From the NCBI RefSeq assembly GCF_023558375.1, contig NZ_CP083761.1, positions 4,295,001 through 4,359,000 on the forward strand: DNA of 64,000 bases, written 5' to 3'. The notes beneath the pieces are model-generated. The model had not been told where the DNA came from and ran no database searches. It saw nothing but the letters and a program-made list of their open reading frames with translations. The DNA comes from Chroococcidiopsis sp. CCMEE 29. Its GTDB lineage: Bacteria > Cyanobacteriota > Cyanobacteriia > Cyanobacteriales > Chroococcidiopsidaceae. Numbering within the stretch: position 1 is the first letter of the stretch; every line of letters begins with the position of its first letter. Below are positions 1-8,903 of the stretch, one piece after another. Made by a program: the position numbers and the translations under genes.

Positions 1-79
1 CTCGATAGAAAGATGGAACTGTAGCGAGATATTTTTAGCCTAGACGTTGGGTGTTGTTACTACTTCAAAGGGCGATCGC

Positions 80-1039
80 ATGGTTCTCCACAAACTTGAG
101 GAGTTTTATCCAAATTATCGGGAAGAACTTTTTGATGGCGAAGATATTAAGGGGCTTGATGTTTACGCTAGGAGGACAGGCGAGAAGATTGGCAGCATTG
201 CTACTGTGTTAGTAGATCGGCAAGGGCGCTTTCGCTATTTCATTATTAATACTGGTTTTTGGATTTTCGGCAAAAAATTTCTGCTACCAGTTGATTATTG
301 CCAAGTTAGCGTACAAGCACGACGCATATACGCCACAGGCATTCTGAACAAAAAGCAAGTGGAAGTGCTGCCAGAGTACAACAGCAGGACTAGAATCAAT
401 CGCTCTTATGAAGAGCGACTAACAGAGGCTTATCATAAATCTGCTATCCAGTATGCATATAAATCAGCCGTGCCTGTAGAAGCGTCTGTACCCCTGGAAA
501 CATCAGCATCTCTGGATAGAGCCTATACCCCCTCTCGTTCAGGGGGTATTTTGACTTCTGCAATGAACTACGCTGGTCGCGATCGCCATACCTACAACTA
601 CCAACAAGGTGTATCTGTGGATGACTTGAATGGTCGTGCTCCCACAACCACGAAATTGTATGAAGAACGGTTAGTCGCTAATAAACGCCGCCGTCAAACA
701 GGGGAAGTAGTGGTTAGCAAGCAAGTTCAAACAGAAAAGGCACGGGTTTCGTTACCGCTAAAAAAGGAACGAGTAGTTATTGAGCGTACTAATCCAACAA
801 CCTCTAGAAATATAGCCTCTCTTAGTAATTTTGAGTTCCGTGAAGGGGAATTAGCACGCATGAAAGTTTATGAAGAAACTCCTGATATTCACAAGGAAGC
901 CTTTGTGCGTGAAGAAGTCAAAATTAAGAAAGAAGTAAAGCGAGATACAGTTCAAGCGGAAGAAACGGTGCGTCGAGAAATGTTAGACATCGATAGTGAA
1001 GGTCATCAGGTTGTTGATAGAAGAATTGATCGGCGCTAA
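80..1039 (+). CDS. PRC-barrel / DUF2382 (YsnF/AvaK-type) domain protein
   Basis: The N-terminal ~90 residues form a PRC-barrel, with the motif GFWIFGKKFLLPV. The C-terminal ~110 residues are a DUF2382 domain, seen as LYEERLVANKRR followed by alternating charged blocks and the ending RREMLDIDSEG. The reading frame opens at a TTG at 47, but alignment to the paralogue at 1345 (MALYKIEEF versus MVLHKLEEF) puts the start at the ATG at 80. The family is associated with stress responses in cyanobacteria, but its biochemical role is not established. It is the first of three tandem related genes. A stem-loop followed by a T-run at 1095-1130 closes the transcript. Confidence 0.85.
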   Translation: MVLHKLEEFYPNYREELFDGEDIKGLDVYARRTGEKIGSIATVLVDRQGRFRYFIINTGFWIFGKKFLLPVDYCQVSVQARRIYATGILNKKQVEVLPEYNSRTRINRSYEERLTEAYHKSAIQYAYKSAVPVEASVPLETSASLDRAYTPSRSGGILTSAMNYAGRDRHTYNYQQGVSVDDLNGRAPTTTKLYEERLVANKRRRQTGEVVVSKQVQTEKARVSLPLKKERVVIERTNPTTSRNIASLSNFEFREGELARMKVYEETPDIHKEAFVREEVKIKKEVKRDTVQAEETVRREMLDIDSEGHQVVDRRIDRR

Positions 1040-1094
1040 AAAGATTGTATTTAAAAATTTTAACTCCAAAGCCCTGAAATTAGTAATAAAGCTT

Positions 1095-1130
1095 AACAGG
1101 TAAGGCAATAATAAGCTCTACCTGTTTTTT
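1095..1130 (+). terminator. Rho-independent terminator after the first PRC/DUF2382 gene
   Basis: The arms AACAGGTA (1095-1102) and TACCTGTT (1119-1126) are perfectly complementary, and the second runs into a T-tract ending at 1130. The position 56 bp past the stop codon fits a transcription terminator. Confidence 0.7.
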
Positions 1131-1344
1131 GATTAGTAAAAATGTTCTACTTATCCCAATTAAAAACTTTCAATTGTTGAGATTAATGAAGTAATTGCCA
1201 TTATTATCTAATTGTATAAATATCTAATATCTACCCTTTGTTATGGGTTAAATTGATTTGATTATGTCATTGGGAAGATGAGAAAAAGTATTTAACCTTT
1301 TAGATTTATATTGTGTAACAAATTTACAGTGGGAGAAGAATAGC

Positions 1345-2286
1345 ATGGCTCTTTACAAAATAGAAGAATTTGCTCCAGATTATCGTGATAGTTTTGATGG
1401 TAAAGACATCAAAGGTCATGGTGTTTATACAGAAGGTGATGAAAAGGTTGGTACAGTCAGCGATATTCTAGTAGATGAAGAGGGTCGTCTTCGCTACTTT
1501 GTCGTCGACTTAGGCTTCTGGATTTTTGGTAAGAAAGTGTTGCTGCCGGTTGGTCGTTCTCAGATCGACTATCAAGCTGATCGAGTCTATGCCGTGGGTT
1601 TGAGCAGACAGCAAGCAGAAGACTTGCCTGAGTTCAATGAAAACATGACGGTTGATTATGACTACGAAGAGCGGGTAAGAGGCGTTTATCGTACTCCTGC
1701 TGCTGGAGCAACTGGTACTCGGGCTACAGAACTACCTGTAGAGAGAGCAACACCTTTAGAGGCATCAGCACCTCTGGATAATGCATACGCAGCTTCTGGA
1801 ACAGGCGCTTACAGCCGCGATACCTATAACTATCAGCAAGAACCGGCACTGTATGGGCTAAATGAGCAGAACCATCAAAATCTGAGACTGTACGAAGAAC
1901 GGCTAGTTGCTAACAAACGCCGTGTTAAGACAGGGGAAGTTGCAATTGGCAAGCACGTTGAAACAGAAACTCAGCGAATTTCTGTGCCAGTTGAAAAAGA
2001 GCGGGTTGTGGTTGAGCGCACTACGCCAACAGATGCTGGAAGACCGGTTGCTCCTGGGGAAGCTACTTTCCGCGAAGGAGAAGTAGCACACATGGAGATC
2101 TATGAGGAAACTGCTGACGTTCGCAAAGAAGCTGTTGTGCGTGAAGAAGTAAATATCCGCAAAGAAGTAGACCGCGAAACAGTTCAAGCTGAAGAAACAA
2201 TTCGTCGAGAAGAGTTAGATATCGATGCTGAGGGTCGTGTAATTGACGATAAAACTGATAGGACGCGTAGAGATCGGAGTATTTAA
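1345..2286 (+). CDS. PRC-barrel / DUF2382 domain protein, paralogue of preceding gene
   Basis: This 313-residue protein has an N-terminal PRC-barrel (residues ~1-95, GFWIFGKKVLLPVG), a low-complexity Ala/Thr linker (~115-165) and a C-terminal DUF2382 domain (~185-300, LYEERLVANKRRVKTGE through RREELDIDAEG). It is strongly collinear with the protein encoded at 80-1039, so the pair arose by tandem duplication. The ~300-bp spacer before it holds an AT-rich promoter region, and a purine-rich stretch (gtgggagaagaa) precedes the ATG as a plausible ribosome-binding site. DUF2382 proteins are often stress-induced. No catalytic residues are apparent, so a structural or binding role is inferred. Confidence 0.88.
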   Translation: MALYKIEEFAPDYRDSFDGKDIKGHGVYTEGDEKVGTVSDILVDEEGRLRYFVVDLGFWIFGKKVLLPVGRSQIDYQADRVYAVGLSRQQAEDLPEFNENMTVDYDYEERVRGVYRTPAAGATGTRATELPVERATPLEASAPLDNAYAASGTGAYSRDTYNYQQEPALYGLNEQNHQNLRLYEERLVANKRRVKTGEVAIGKHVETETQRISVPVEKERVVVERTTPTDAGRPVAPGEATFREGEVAHMEIYEETADVRKEAVVREEVNIRKEVDRETVQAEETIRREELDIDAEGRVIDDKTDRTRRDRSI

Positions 2287-2315
2287 CTCATACTGCAGTG
2301 AATGCGTTTGAGCGA

Positions 2316-2343
2316 GTATAAGCGGATGCGAACCCGCTTATAC
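2316..2343. other. Perfect stem-loop downstream of the second DUF2382 gene
   Basis: GTATAAGCGG (2316-2325) and CCGCTTATAC (2334-2343) form a 10-bp perfect stem. There is no T-run after it, so it may be an RNA-stabilising hairpin or weak terminator rather than a classical terminator. Confidence 0.45.
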
Positions 2344-2460
2344 ATAAATTAAATCGGGTGCAGGCAGGGTATCCTTAATAATCTCTGCCTCTACATAAAA
2401 AAATAAAAGACATTGATTGTAACTAATTAAAAAGCAATCTTTAGGAAGTCAGTTTTTAAA

Positions 2461-3414
2461 ATGAGTAATTCTGTAAACAACAATACTCGTATCGATGCCT
2501 TGGTTGAAAAACTGAGGCAAAAGCTAAATAATTTTGTAGTAATTGACCCTCAAGGTGAGCAAATAGGTGAAGTAAAGGACTTAATTCTGGATGCTAATCG
2601 TCAGCTTAATTTAGTTGTATCGCAAGTTACAACTGATACGTATTCTCGTTTGTTTCTATTAGTTAGCAAGCTGATCCAGAAGATTGACCCGCCTAATCAA
2701 GCCGTTTTAGTAAATATCAATAAATCAGATATTCAGAATTTACCTGAACATGTAACGCCGCTTACACCAAGTATCGCCCTTTCAGAAGCGTCGACCAATC
2801 AACAAATGTCTGCTTATGAGGTAGCAGCAGATATGACATCAGATAGCGATCGCAACGATGCCTTTAATGTAAATACACAACTAGGTGTTACAGCAGCGCA
2901 GTTGGTTGAATCAGCAGAGAGCAAAGTAGACGTGGATGACAATATTACGCTAAATCCGATTGAAAATGAAAAAGTCTTGGGCGAAGAAATCATTCGTTTG
3001 TTAGGAGAACGATTGATTGTTGATCGTAGCAAGCGAAAGGTTGGTGAAGTAATTGTACGCAAAGAGATCGAAACCCGGATGGTAGAAGTTCCAGTCCGGT
3101 ATGAGAAATTAATTGTTGAACAGGTTAGTCCAGAACATCAGCAACTCGCAGAAATTGACTTAGGGCAAGGAGAAATTCCGGGACTTGAACTGTCTGAGGC
3201 GGTGGTTACAGAGGCTAAGGCTACCCGTTTAGATGGGAAGTTGACTGTGAGTACTGAATTAAATTCGCCTAAAATTGCCAGTTTGCTATTAAATGCGATC
3301 GCGCTTGAGCGTAATCATGGATGTAAGCAGGTGCGCATAGAAATCGTGGTTGAAAACGAGGAACGTCAGAAAACTTACCAAGAATGGTTTGATCGCTGCT
3401 CTGTCACCAACTAG
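2461..3414 (+). CDS. PRC-barrel protein with degenerate DUF2382 region
   Basis: This 317-residue protein has a PRC-barrel-like start (FVVIDPQGEQIGEVKDLILDANRQL, residues ~25-90). It also has a shortened DUF2382-like segment (LLGERLIVDRSKRKVGEVIVRKEIETRMVEVPV, ~180-225). The C-terminal ~70 residues are unlike the two upstream paralogues and include VRIEIVVENEERQKTYQEWFDRCSVTN. It appears to be a diverged third member of the cluster. The function is unknown; a stress-related role is inferred only from family and neighbours. Convergent terminator hairpins separate it from ftsH. Confidence 0.8.
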   Translation: MSNSVNNNTRIDALVEKLRQKLNNFVVIDPQGEQIGEVKDLILDANRQLNLVVSQVTTDTYSRLFLLVSKLIQKIDPPNQAVLVNINKSDIQNLPEHVTPLTPSIALSEASTNQQMSAYEVAADMTSDSDRNDAFNVNTQLGVTAAQLVESAESKVDVDDNITLNPIENEKVLGEEIIRLLGERLIVDRSKRKVGEVIVRKEIETRMVEVPVRYEKLIVEQVSPEHQQLAEIDLGQGEIPGLELSEAVVTEAKATRLDGKLTVSTELNSPKIASLLLNAIALERNHGCKQVRIEIVVENEERQKTYQEWFDRCSVTN

Positions 3415-3476
3415 GGGTTAGGGGTCAGAGTAAGATTCTTTCCTGACCCTTTGTTTGTCATTTGAACTGAAACAAT

Positions 3477-3522
3477 AAGGGCAACTCTGAGAAGTTCCAG
3501 AGTTGCCCTTAGTTTTGTTTTA
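3477..3522. terminator. Bidirectional terminator between convergent genes
   Basis: Arms at 3477-3489 (AAGGGCAACTCTG) and 3498-3510 (CAGAGTTGCCCTT) make a perfect 13-bp stem with an 8-nt loop, followed on the plus strand by agttttgtttta. It lies between the convergent DUF2382 gene and ftsH and probably ends both transcripts. A weaker hairpin (ggtcag/ctgacc) sits just before it at about 3423-3449. Confidence 0.8.
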
Positions 3523-3567
3523 GATTTAATCCAAAATGGACGAATTACGACCAGGTGCTGCGGCAGC

Positions 3568-5406
3568 TTATGCTAAAGCAGCGGTTCTGACGTCATTATT
3601 TGCCAACAAATCTTGTAGCTCTTCGGCATCTACCGTTTCTTTCTCAACCAGCATTTGAGCTAGCTGATCTAGAATTGGGCGATTGTTGAGCAATACTTCT
3701 TTGGCACGACGGTATGCTATTTCAACAAGCTGGCTAACTTCATCATCGATCACAGAGGCTGTCTCTTCCGAGAAATCACGCTCAGCGACGATATCTCGAC
3801 CAAGGAACATATTACCTTGCTGACGACCGAGAGCGACTGGACCAAGGCGATCGCTCATACCAAATCGAGTCACCATCTGTCGCGCCACACGCGCTACTTG
3901 TTGCAGGTCATTCGAGGCACCAGTGGTTACTTCTTCTTCACCAAAGATCAGCTCTTCAGCAATCCGTCCACCCAAAGCCACTGCCATCTGATTTTCTAGA
4001 TAAGAGCGGCTAAAAAGACCTGTATCCATCCGGTCTTCGCTGGGTGTAAACCAAGTTAAACCACCAGCACGACCACGCGGAATAATGCTGATTTTCTGCA
4101 CCGGGTCATAATCAGGCATCAATGCGCCAACTAGGGCATGACCGGCTTCATGATAGGCAACCAGGGTTTTGCGCTTTTCGCTCATCACCCGGTCTTTCTT
4201 CTCGGGACCCGCTAAGACTCGGTCAATCGCATCATTGACCTCATCCATTGAGATTTCCGTTAGATTCCGCCGTGCTGCCAGAATTGCTGCTTCATTCAGT
4301 AGATTGGATAGATCCGCACCGGTAAATCCAGGAGTCCGACGGGCAATCTTGTCCAGATCCACATCCTTTGCCAGCGTTTTACCACGGGCATGGACTTTGA
4401 GAATTTCTAACCGTCCGGCATAGTCGGGTCGATCCACGACAACTTGCCGGTCAAAACGACCAGGGCGCAGTAATGCTGCATCTAGTACATCTGGACGGTT
4501 GGTAGCAGCAATAATAATGATGCCAGTGTTGCCCTCAAAGCCGTCCATCTCAGTCAACAGCTGGTTGAGAGTTTGCTCCCGCTCATCGTTGCCCCCGCCT
4601 AAGCCAGCACCCCGCTGACGACCAACGGCATCGATTTCATCAATGAATACGATACAGGGTGCATTTGATTTTGCTTGCTCGAATAGGTCGCGGACGCGAG
4701 ATGCACCCACACCGACGAACATTTCGACAAACTCAGAACCGGAAATTGAGAAGAAGGGAACACCTGCTTCCCCAGCTACGGCACGAGCTAGCAATGTTTT
4801 ACCAGTTCCTGGCGGACCAACTAATAGCACGCCTTTGGGAATTTTGGCACCTACTGCGGTAAAGCGATCGGCGTTCTTCAGAAAGTCTACGACTTCGTTC
4901 AATTCCAGTTTTGCCTGGTCAATGCCAGCGACATCACCAAACGTTACCTGCGTTTGTGGCTCCATTTGGACTCTGGCTTTGGACTTACCAAAGTTCATTG
5001 CTTGGCTGCCTGGACCACTCTGAGCGCGTCGCAATAAGAAGAACAAGCCAACCAGGAGCAGGACTGGGACAAATAAACTGCTCAATGCCCTAAACCAAAA
5101 ACCATCATCGGTTTGAGGCAAAACAGAAATATCGACATTGTTTTGACTCAAAATATTGATTAGCTCAGGGTCGTTGGGTAAGTTGACCACAACTTGGCTG
5201 CCGTCCTGTGGCTTGACAAGAGCCCTACTACGGTCAGCGCTGAGCCTGACTTGTGCAACTCTACCTTTTTCAACTGCTTGAATAAAATCGCTGTATCGCC
5301 ATGTCTCTCTACTCTGGGGTTGTCTGTCAAAGAATGCTGTTCCTAAGGCAATGACAACAATCGCCAGCAGTGCGTACAGCCCCGCATTTCTCCACCGTTT
5401 ATTCAC
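3568..5406 (-). CDS. ftsH: ATP-dependent zinc metalloprotease FtsH (FtsH3/slr1604 type)
   Basis: This is a membrane-anchored AAA+ protease that degrades membrane and unassembled proteins; in cyanobacteria FtsH complexes act in photosystem II repair. It has a TM segment at residues ~8-26, a lumen-facing domain, a second TM at ~108-125, Walker A GPPGTGKT at 197-204, Walker B VFIDEID at 253-259, and the zinc protease motif HEAGH at 419-423. The length of 612 residues is normal. The stretch [23 protein letters not shown] before the AAA module resembles the FtsH3-type subunit from memory of Synechocystis slr1604; the paralogue assignment is less certain than the family. An STRR-like GGGATTA repeat lies upstream at 5509-5527. 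Confidence 0.96.
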   Translation of the reverse strand: MNKRWRNAGLYALLAIVVIALGTAFFDRQPQSRETWRYSDFIQAVEKGRVAQVRLSADRSRALVKPQDGSQVVVNLPNDPELINILSQNNVDISVLPQTDDGFWFRALSSLFVPVLLLVGLFFLLRRAQSGPGSQAMNFGKSKARVQMEPQTQVTFGDVAGIDQAKLELNEVVDFLKNADRFTAVGAKIPKGVLLVGPPGTGKTLLARAVAGEAGVPFFSISGSEFVEMFVGVGASRVRDLFEQAKSNAPCIVFIDEIDAVGRQRGAGLGGGNDEREQTLNQLLTEMDGFEGNTGIIIIAATNRPDVLDAALLRPGRFDRQVVVDRPDYAGRLEILKVHARGKTLAKDVDLDKIARRTPGFTGADLSNLLNEAAILAARRNLTEISMDEVNDAIDRVLAGPEKKDRVMSEKRKTLVAYHEAGHALVGALMPDYDPVQKISIIPRGRAGGLTWFTPSEDRMDTGLFSRSYLENQMAVALGGRIAEELIFGEEEVTTGASNDLQQVARVARQMVTRFGMSDRLGPVALGRQQGNMFLGRDIVAERDFSEETASVIDDEVSQLVEIAYRRAKEVLLNNRPILDQLAQMLVEKETVDAEELQDLLANNDVRTAALA

Positions 5407-5508
5407 CGGGGTCTTCCTCCTAAGCTTATGAGCGAGGGCGCTTAATTTTAATGTTAACTAATCTTAATCTAGCTGAAAATCCTGCTAGTTGTCAGGGTTG
5501 CTTGGCGC

Positions 5509-5527
5509 AGGGATTAGGGATTAGGGA
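5509..5527. repeat. Short heptanucleotide repeat (GGGATTA-type STRR)
   Basis: AGGGATTAGGGATTAGGGA is about 2.5 direct copies of a 7-mer in the ftsH/aminotransferase spacer. The 7-base period matches cyanobacterial short tandemly repeated repetitive sequences and resembles the heptamers embedded in smc. Confidence 0.6.
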
Positions 5528-5553
5528 AAACCCATACCACACTTCCTCTTCCG

Positions 5554-6360
5554 TCAAGTAAGAAATAGCTTTCTTAATTGCTGCAAACTGGAGTGGTAAG
5601 GGTCATACTTAAGCTGGATTACCCCTCGCCCCTCAATAACGGTGTGGATAGGAATGACTTCTACAACGCTGTTGCTGTAGGCTATCGCTTCAAATCCTTG
5701 CACTATCTCGCGCCCCCAAGGTTCCTCTTTTACCTGCTGATCGTGACTCCTAAGCCAGTTAATCAGTTGCGATCGCATGACTCCTGGTAAGATTCCCGCT
5801 GTCAAGGGAGGTGTCCACCAACTACCATCCTGCCATCCCCAAAGATTGCCTGTAGTGGTTTCTAGCCAACTGCCGCTTTCATCCACCAAAATCGCCTCTT
5901 GAGCTGACATCTGTTGGGCTGTAGCTCTCGCTAACCAAGCGCTTAGGTAGTTGCCTGTTTTATATGCAGGTAAACATCTCTGAAATTGTGTACCTGCTAT
6001 CACACTAGCTGCATCACCATGGTGCTGCCGTTTTGTCAAATTATCTGGTAAAAACCGCCCGACAATCCACTCTCTTCCATCGGGGAAAATTGTCAATCTC
6101 AACACGGGAAATTGCTGCATCAATGCTTCTGCCCCTTGCCGCAATCGGTTCCACTCCGGCTGCTGCCAGTCAAAGGTTTGCAAAGTCGTGAGCAGGCGAT
6201 CGCAGTGTCTTTCCCAGTTTGTCAAAGGACTGTCGAGCGACTGGTGATAAATCCGCAGCGTTGTAAACACCGTCGCCCCATACAATAACCCTGGATCGTC
6301 AATTGCTAGTTCCAGAGTGTTTGCCTGAATTAGATTGCCGTTATACCAGTAAATAACAAT
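5554..6360 (-). CDS. Aminotransferase class IV (aminodeoxychorismate lyase-like)
   Basis: This is a PLP-dependent fold-type IV enzyme. The closest functional guess is 4-amino-4-deoxychorismate lyase (PabC, folate synthesis), but branched-chain or D-amino-acid aminotransferase is not excluded. The family signature is clear: a PLP-lysine context PAYKTGNYL and the later EAILVDESGSWLETTTGNLWG. Family proteins start with a (F/I)YWYNG-like strand, which begins here at 6354-6360. No ATG, GTG or TTG lies between there and an ATG at 6480, deep inside the upstream gene. I therefore infer an ATT start at 6360 or 6354, preceded by GGAAG and GAGG; the stop of the upstream gene (6365-6367) is 4 bp away, suggesting translational coupling. 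The extended frame would start at 6480. Confidence 0.8.
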   Translation of the reverse strand: MVIYWYNGNLIQANTLELAIDDPGLLYGATVFTTLRIYHQSLDSPLTNWERHCDRLLTTLQTFDWQQPEWNRLRQGAEALMQQFPVLRLTIFPDGREWIVGRFLPDNLTKRQHHGDAASVIAGTQFQRCLPAYKTGNYLSAWLARATAQQMSAQEAILVDESGSWLETTTGNLWGWQDGSWWTPPLTAGILPGVMRSQLINWLRSHDQQVKEEPWGREIVQGFEAIAYSNSVVEVIPIHTVIEGRGVIQLKYDPYHSSLQQLRKLFLT

Positions 6361-6364
6361 ATCC

Positions 6365-7162
6365 TCAGTCTTCCTTTGGTGTTTGAATCTCCATGACTCC
6401 TTGAGGATTAACAGATAGCTTTCCACCCAGCGCCTCAATTCGTTTAATTGCTGTCTTGCGAGTTGCCTCATCAACGGCATTGTTTAACACCATTGACCAA
6501 GCAGCAATCTGAGCTGTTTTACTATTAGGATTACGAGCTAAAAACTCAGCCGTTTTTCGCGAAATTGCTCCGACTTGTTTACTCTGTTCATCTGAATATG
6601 TATTAGCCCACTGCGCTGCCGTTTCAAATGATTTTTTCGCTGCCTTCGCATCTCCTAAGAATAAGAGTTCATCAATTGCTTTATAACGCCAAATATAATA
6701 TGAGTTTTGCGGCACTGTGGGAGAAACTGTCTTTAATCCTTGTTCCATTAAAGCTATAGACCGTTCTGGCATTCCAGCAAACATAGAGGTGCTGGTAGAA
6801 AGGAACAGGTAAGCCTGTAGAAAGTGTGGATCGCGACCTAAAATCACTTCAAAGTATTCTGGGCTAAGCCTGTAACCCGTTTTTTGACGAGCTTCATCAT
6901 CTCCGAAATACTGCAAAAAGTTAATTAATGTCCAATCTGCTGTTAAGTTATTAAAACCAAATGTGGGCAGTTTTTGCAGGAGATTAAGACGGACTTCTTC
7001 AGATTGTATTTCTCTTTTGAGTGTTTCTGGCGAAGCCGTTTTTTTGCTGGCAATCAGTTTATTTAATTGAGGCAATTGTAATAAGCCGATTCCTAACATA
7101 CATAAAAGAGCGACAAGAAATACATTGAGTGATTCTCGGAAGTTTTGACGAGATACAAACAT
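6365..7162 (-). CDS. Conserved membrane-anchored TPR-like hypothetical protein
   Basis: This 265-residue protein has one N-terminal membrane segment (residues ~12-28, FLVALLCMLGIGLLQL) followed by a helical region. The helices resemble tetratricopeptide repeats, for example LQAYLFLSTSTSMFAGMPERSIALMEQGLKTVSP and KAIDELLFLGDAKAAKKSFETAAQWA. I do not recognise a characterised family member; similar proteins are widespread in cyanobacteria as hypotheticals. It would be membrane-tethered with the repeats on one side of the membrane, suggesting a scaffold. It lies directly upstream of the class IV aminotransferase, with only 4 bp to that gene's inferred start, so the two are probably co-transcribed. 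Confidence 0.75.
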   Translation of the reverse strand: MFVSRQNFRESLNVFLVALLCMLGIGLLQLPQLNKLIASKKTASPETLKREIQSEEVRLNLLQKLPTFGFNNLTADWTLINFLQYFGDDEARQKTGYRLSPEYFEVILGRDPHFLQAYLFLSTSTSMFAGMPERSIALMEQGLKTVSPTVPQNSYYIWRYKAIDELLFLGDAKAAKKSFETAAQWANTYSDEQSKQVGAISRKTAEFLARNPNSKTAQIAAWSMVLNNAVDEATRKTAIKRIEALGGKLSVNPQGVMEIQTPKED

Positions 7163-7378
7163 TTTATCTTCTTAATTAAGTGATGCTAAAAATTCTTGTC
7201 AAAATATAAGCCTTGCGTTTTTTAGCGCCCTAGTCTCAAAATTGAGTGTAGGTTCCCAAGCCTTGAATTTAGGATACCCAAACAGACCGTTGAAATTTGG
7301 ACAATTTTGTTTGTTGCCCTCAGTTTTACGCTATACCTCTACATCGGTTGGCGATCGCGCGTTAGAGACAGTCTGGCT

Positions 7379-7639
7379 TTATTGAAACACAAGCAGCCCC
7401 GAACCTCGGATGTTTTGACTATACATCTCACGTTCCCACCGTACCCCTGACTGTGCCAAAACTTCAGCTACATTGTCTAATGGGGCAAGTACCAGCAGCC
7501 CATCCATGATTGTATCTATATCTTCCAACCCACAGCGTTCTTCGATAGGGGAGTTTTCTGAATCAATGGTAGAACCTGTGCCGTCTTCTGAGACTAGCTT
7601 AGTTAAGTAAACTTGAACACGAGGGTTATCTAAGTTCAT
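7379..7639 (-). CDS. Small hypothetical acidic protein
   Basis: This 86-residue protein starts MNLDNPRVQVYLTKLVSEDGT and ends GSGLLVFQ. It is acidic, has no membrane segment and no recognised domain. The start is an ATG at 7639 with no competing start, and composition and codon use look like genuine coding sequence. The downstream neighbour is the TPR-like gene, but the 217-bp spacer argues against a tight operon. Function unknown. Confidence 0.55.
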   Translation of the reverse strand: MNLDNPRVQVYLTKLVSEDGTGSTIDSENSPIEERCGLEDIDTIMDGLLVLAPLDNVAEVLAQSGVRWEREMYSQNIRGSGLLVFQ

Positions 7640-7806
7640 GATTAGAACTTCAGAGCAACGATGCGGCAGTTCAGCCTTCTAGCTACGGCTTTACTTACTT
7701 CTCTAACTCGCCCAATTATACTACACGCTATTACGGCTCATTAGGATATGCTGGCGGCTATTAGCTGCATTCTGGCTAGTGAGCAAAGTTATCTTTACTG
7801 GATTGC

Positions 7807-8076
7807 ATGGAAGATGCCTTGAGTCTCAATAAAATGATCCAACTGGGCTTTGGACGAATTTGTCCAAAGTCCAATTTTTGTTGGGTGAAGTTCTACGGCA
7901 TGGCAACTTGCTTCGGCATCTCTCCTGAGGGGATTGGCACAGTAGGGATGATCCTCAACTTCATCGTCACTTTAGGTGTCTCCCGCCTGACACCGCCACC
8001 GCCGCTAGAAGTGCAGGAGATGGTGGAAGAACTGCGATCGCCAGCAGGAGAATTACCAGCTGAGGCAGTGCATTAA
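7807..8076 (+). pseudogene. Remnant of sodium:solute symporter (C-terminal end)
   Basis: From about 7913 the translation reads GISPEGIGTVGMILNFIVTLGVSRLTPPPPLEVQEMVEELR. I recognise this as the C-terminus of large cyanobacterial sodium:solute symporter (SSF) proteins, which have a last TM helix followed by a Pro-rich tail and a helix. The preceding ~35 residues do not look like symporter sequence, and the 500-residue transporter body is absent. This is most likely a deletion remnant whose 5' part was lost, rather than a functional 89-residue gene. It ends 4 bp into the convergent gene at 8073. Confidence 0.6.
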
Positions 8077-8735
8077 CGAGGGCGTACTAAATCTTTCTGC
8101 AACGTCAAGTTTAAATCTGTATCAGCGTCAACTACCACTACTTCTACTTCTCTGCGACCTCTATTCAGCAGCAGTTCTCCAAGCACGCCGACTCCAGCAC
8201 CCGTCAAGACTGTTCCCAAGTTAATGCTGCCAAATATTTCACTTAGCACAGCAGCTGCTGCTGCACCGATCGCAGCGCCTCTGAGAATGTTTGGATTTGA
8301 TCCTTTTGTGATCGTCTCGGTGTCAGTAATTACCTGAGATCTTGCATTAATTGGCAAGCGCCGACCATTTCTATAAATCAGTTCTTTGGCAAAAAACTGA
8401 GTCCCACCCGAAGCTGGTCTTAATTCACCCTCGATCCGACTACCCGCTGGAATCACGGTGGTTCCACGATAACGAATGTTGTCTGCTACGGTCAGCGTCA
8501 CGGATGCTGTTTCCCTAGGCGTAACAATAATTCTTTCAGCCTCGTCGTATCGAACTGGAATTCTGCTTCCCGCTGGGAGTAAGACTCTTGAGGATTGTGA
8601 AAAGAGTTGCCCAACAACATGTGGGGAATCTGCCACAGCAGGAGCAGAAATCACCAGTGGGACAGCTGCTGTCGAGGTCATTCCCAGTGCCATGAGTAAT
8701 GCAGCTTTGGACTGCCAGCGATTGTAAATCAACAT
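8073..8735 (-). CDS. Secreted conserved hypothetical protein with glycine-zipper segment
   Basis: This 220-residue protein has an N-terminal signal peptide (residues ~1-35, ending APAVADS). A beta-rich middle follows (LLPAGSRIPVRYDEAERIIVTPRET, and GTTVIPAGSRIEGELRPA). A hydrophobic Gly/Ala segment comes next (ILRGAAIGAAAAAVLSEIFGSINLGTVLTGAGVGVLGELLL, ~148-190), with an acidic/basic C-terminus. The double AGSRI motif resembles conjugation TrbI/VirB10-like beta domains, but no assignment is justified. It is probably periplasmic or outer-membrane associated. It is transcribed divergently from arsR, sharing a 168-bp region with a strong palindrome at 8790-8805. Confidence 0.7.
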   Translation of the reverse strand: MLIYNRWQSKAALLMALGMTSTAAVPLVISAPAVADSPHVVGQLFSQSSRVLLPAGSRIPVRYDEAERIIVTPRETASVTLTVADNIRYRGTTVIPAGSRIEGELRPASGGTQFFAKELIYRNGRRLPINARSQVITDTETITKGSNPNILRGAAIGAAAAAVLSEIFGSINLGTVLTGAGVGVLGELLLNRGRREVEVVVVDADTDLNLTLQKDLVRPR

Positions 8736-8789
8736 ACAATCTATTCCCCCTAGAGTGTAAACTTTAGTAGTAAATTAGACTCAAGAACG

Positions 8790-8805
8790 ATCGGAATGTT
8801 CCGAT
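8790..8805. promoter_or_regulatory. Palindromic candidate operator between divergent gene and arsR
   Basis: ATCGGAA-TG-TTCCGAT is a perfect inverted repeat, flanked by CTCAA and TTGAG that extend the symmetry imperfectly. It sits ~100 bp upstream of arsR and ~55 bp upstream of the divergent secreted-protein gene. A dimeric repressor site is inferred; the protein that binds it is unknown. Confidence 0.4.
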
Positions 8806-8903
8806 ATTTGAGCTATCAACTTCCTTGTTTCACGATCTGTAATAAAACTGCTGGGTCAAAATAGCGTTAGCATACGCTTAGCAAGGTATTTCAATTAAAA
8901 TTG

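Noticed and set aside
4643-5023. 126-codon plus-strand frame inside ftsH
   Set aside because: It is antisense to the strongly conserved AAA module; no RBS or family resemblance.
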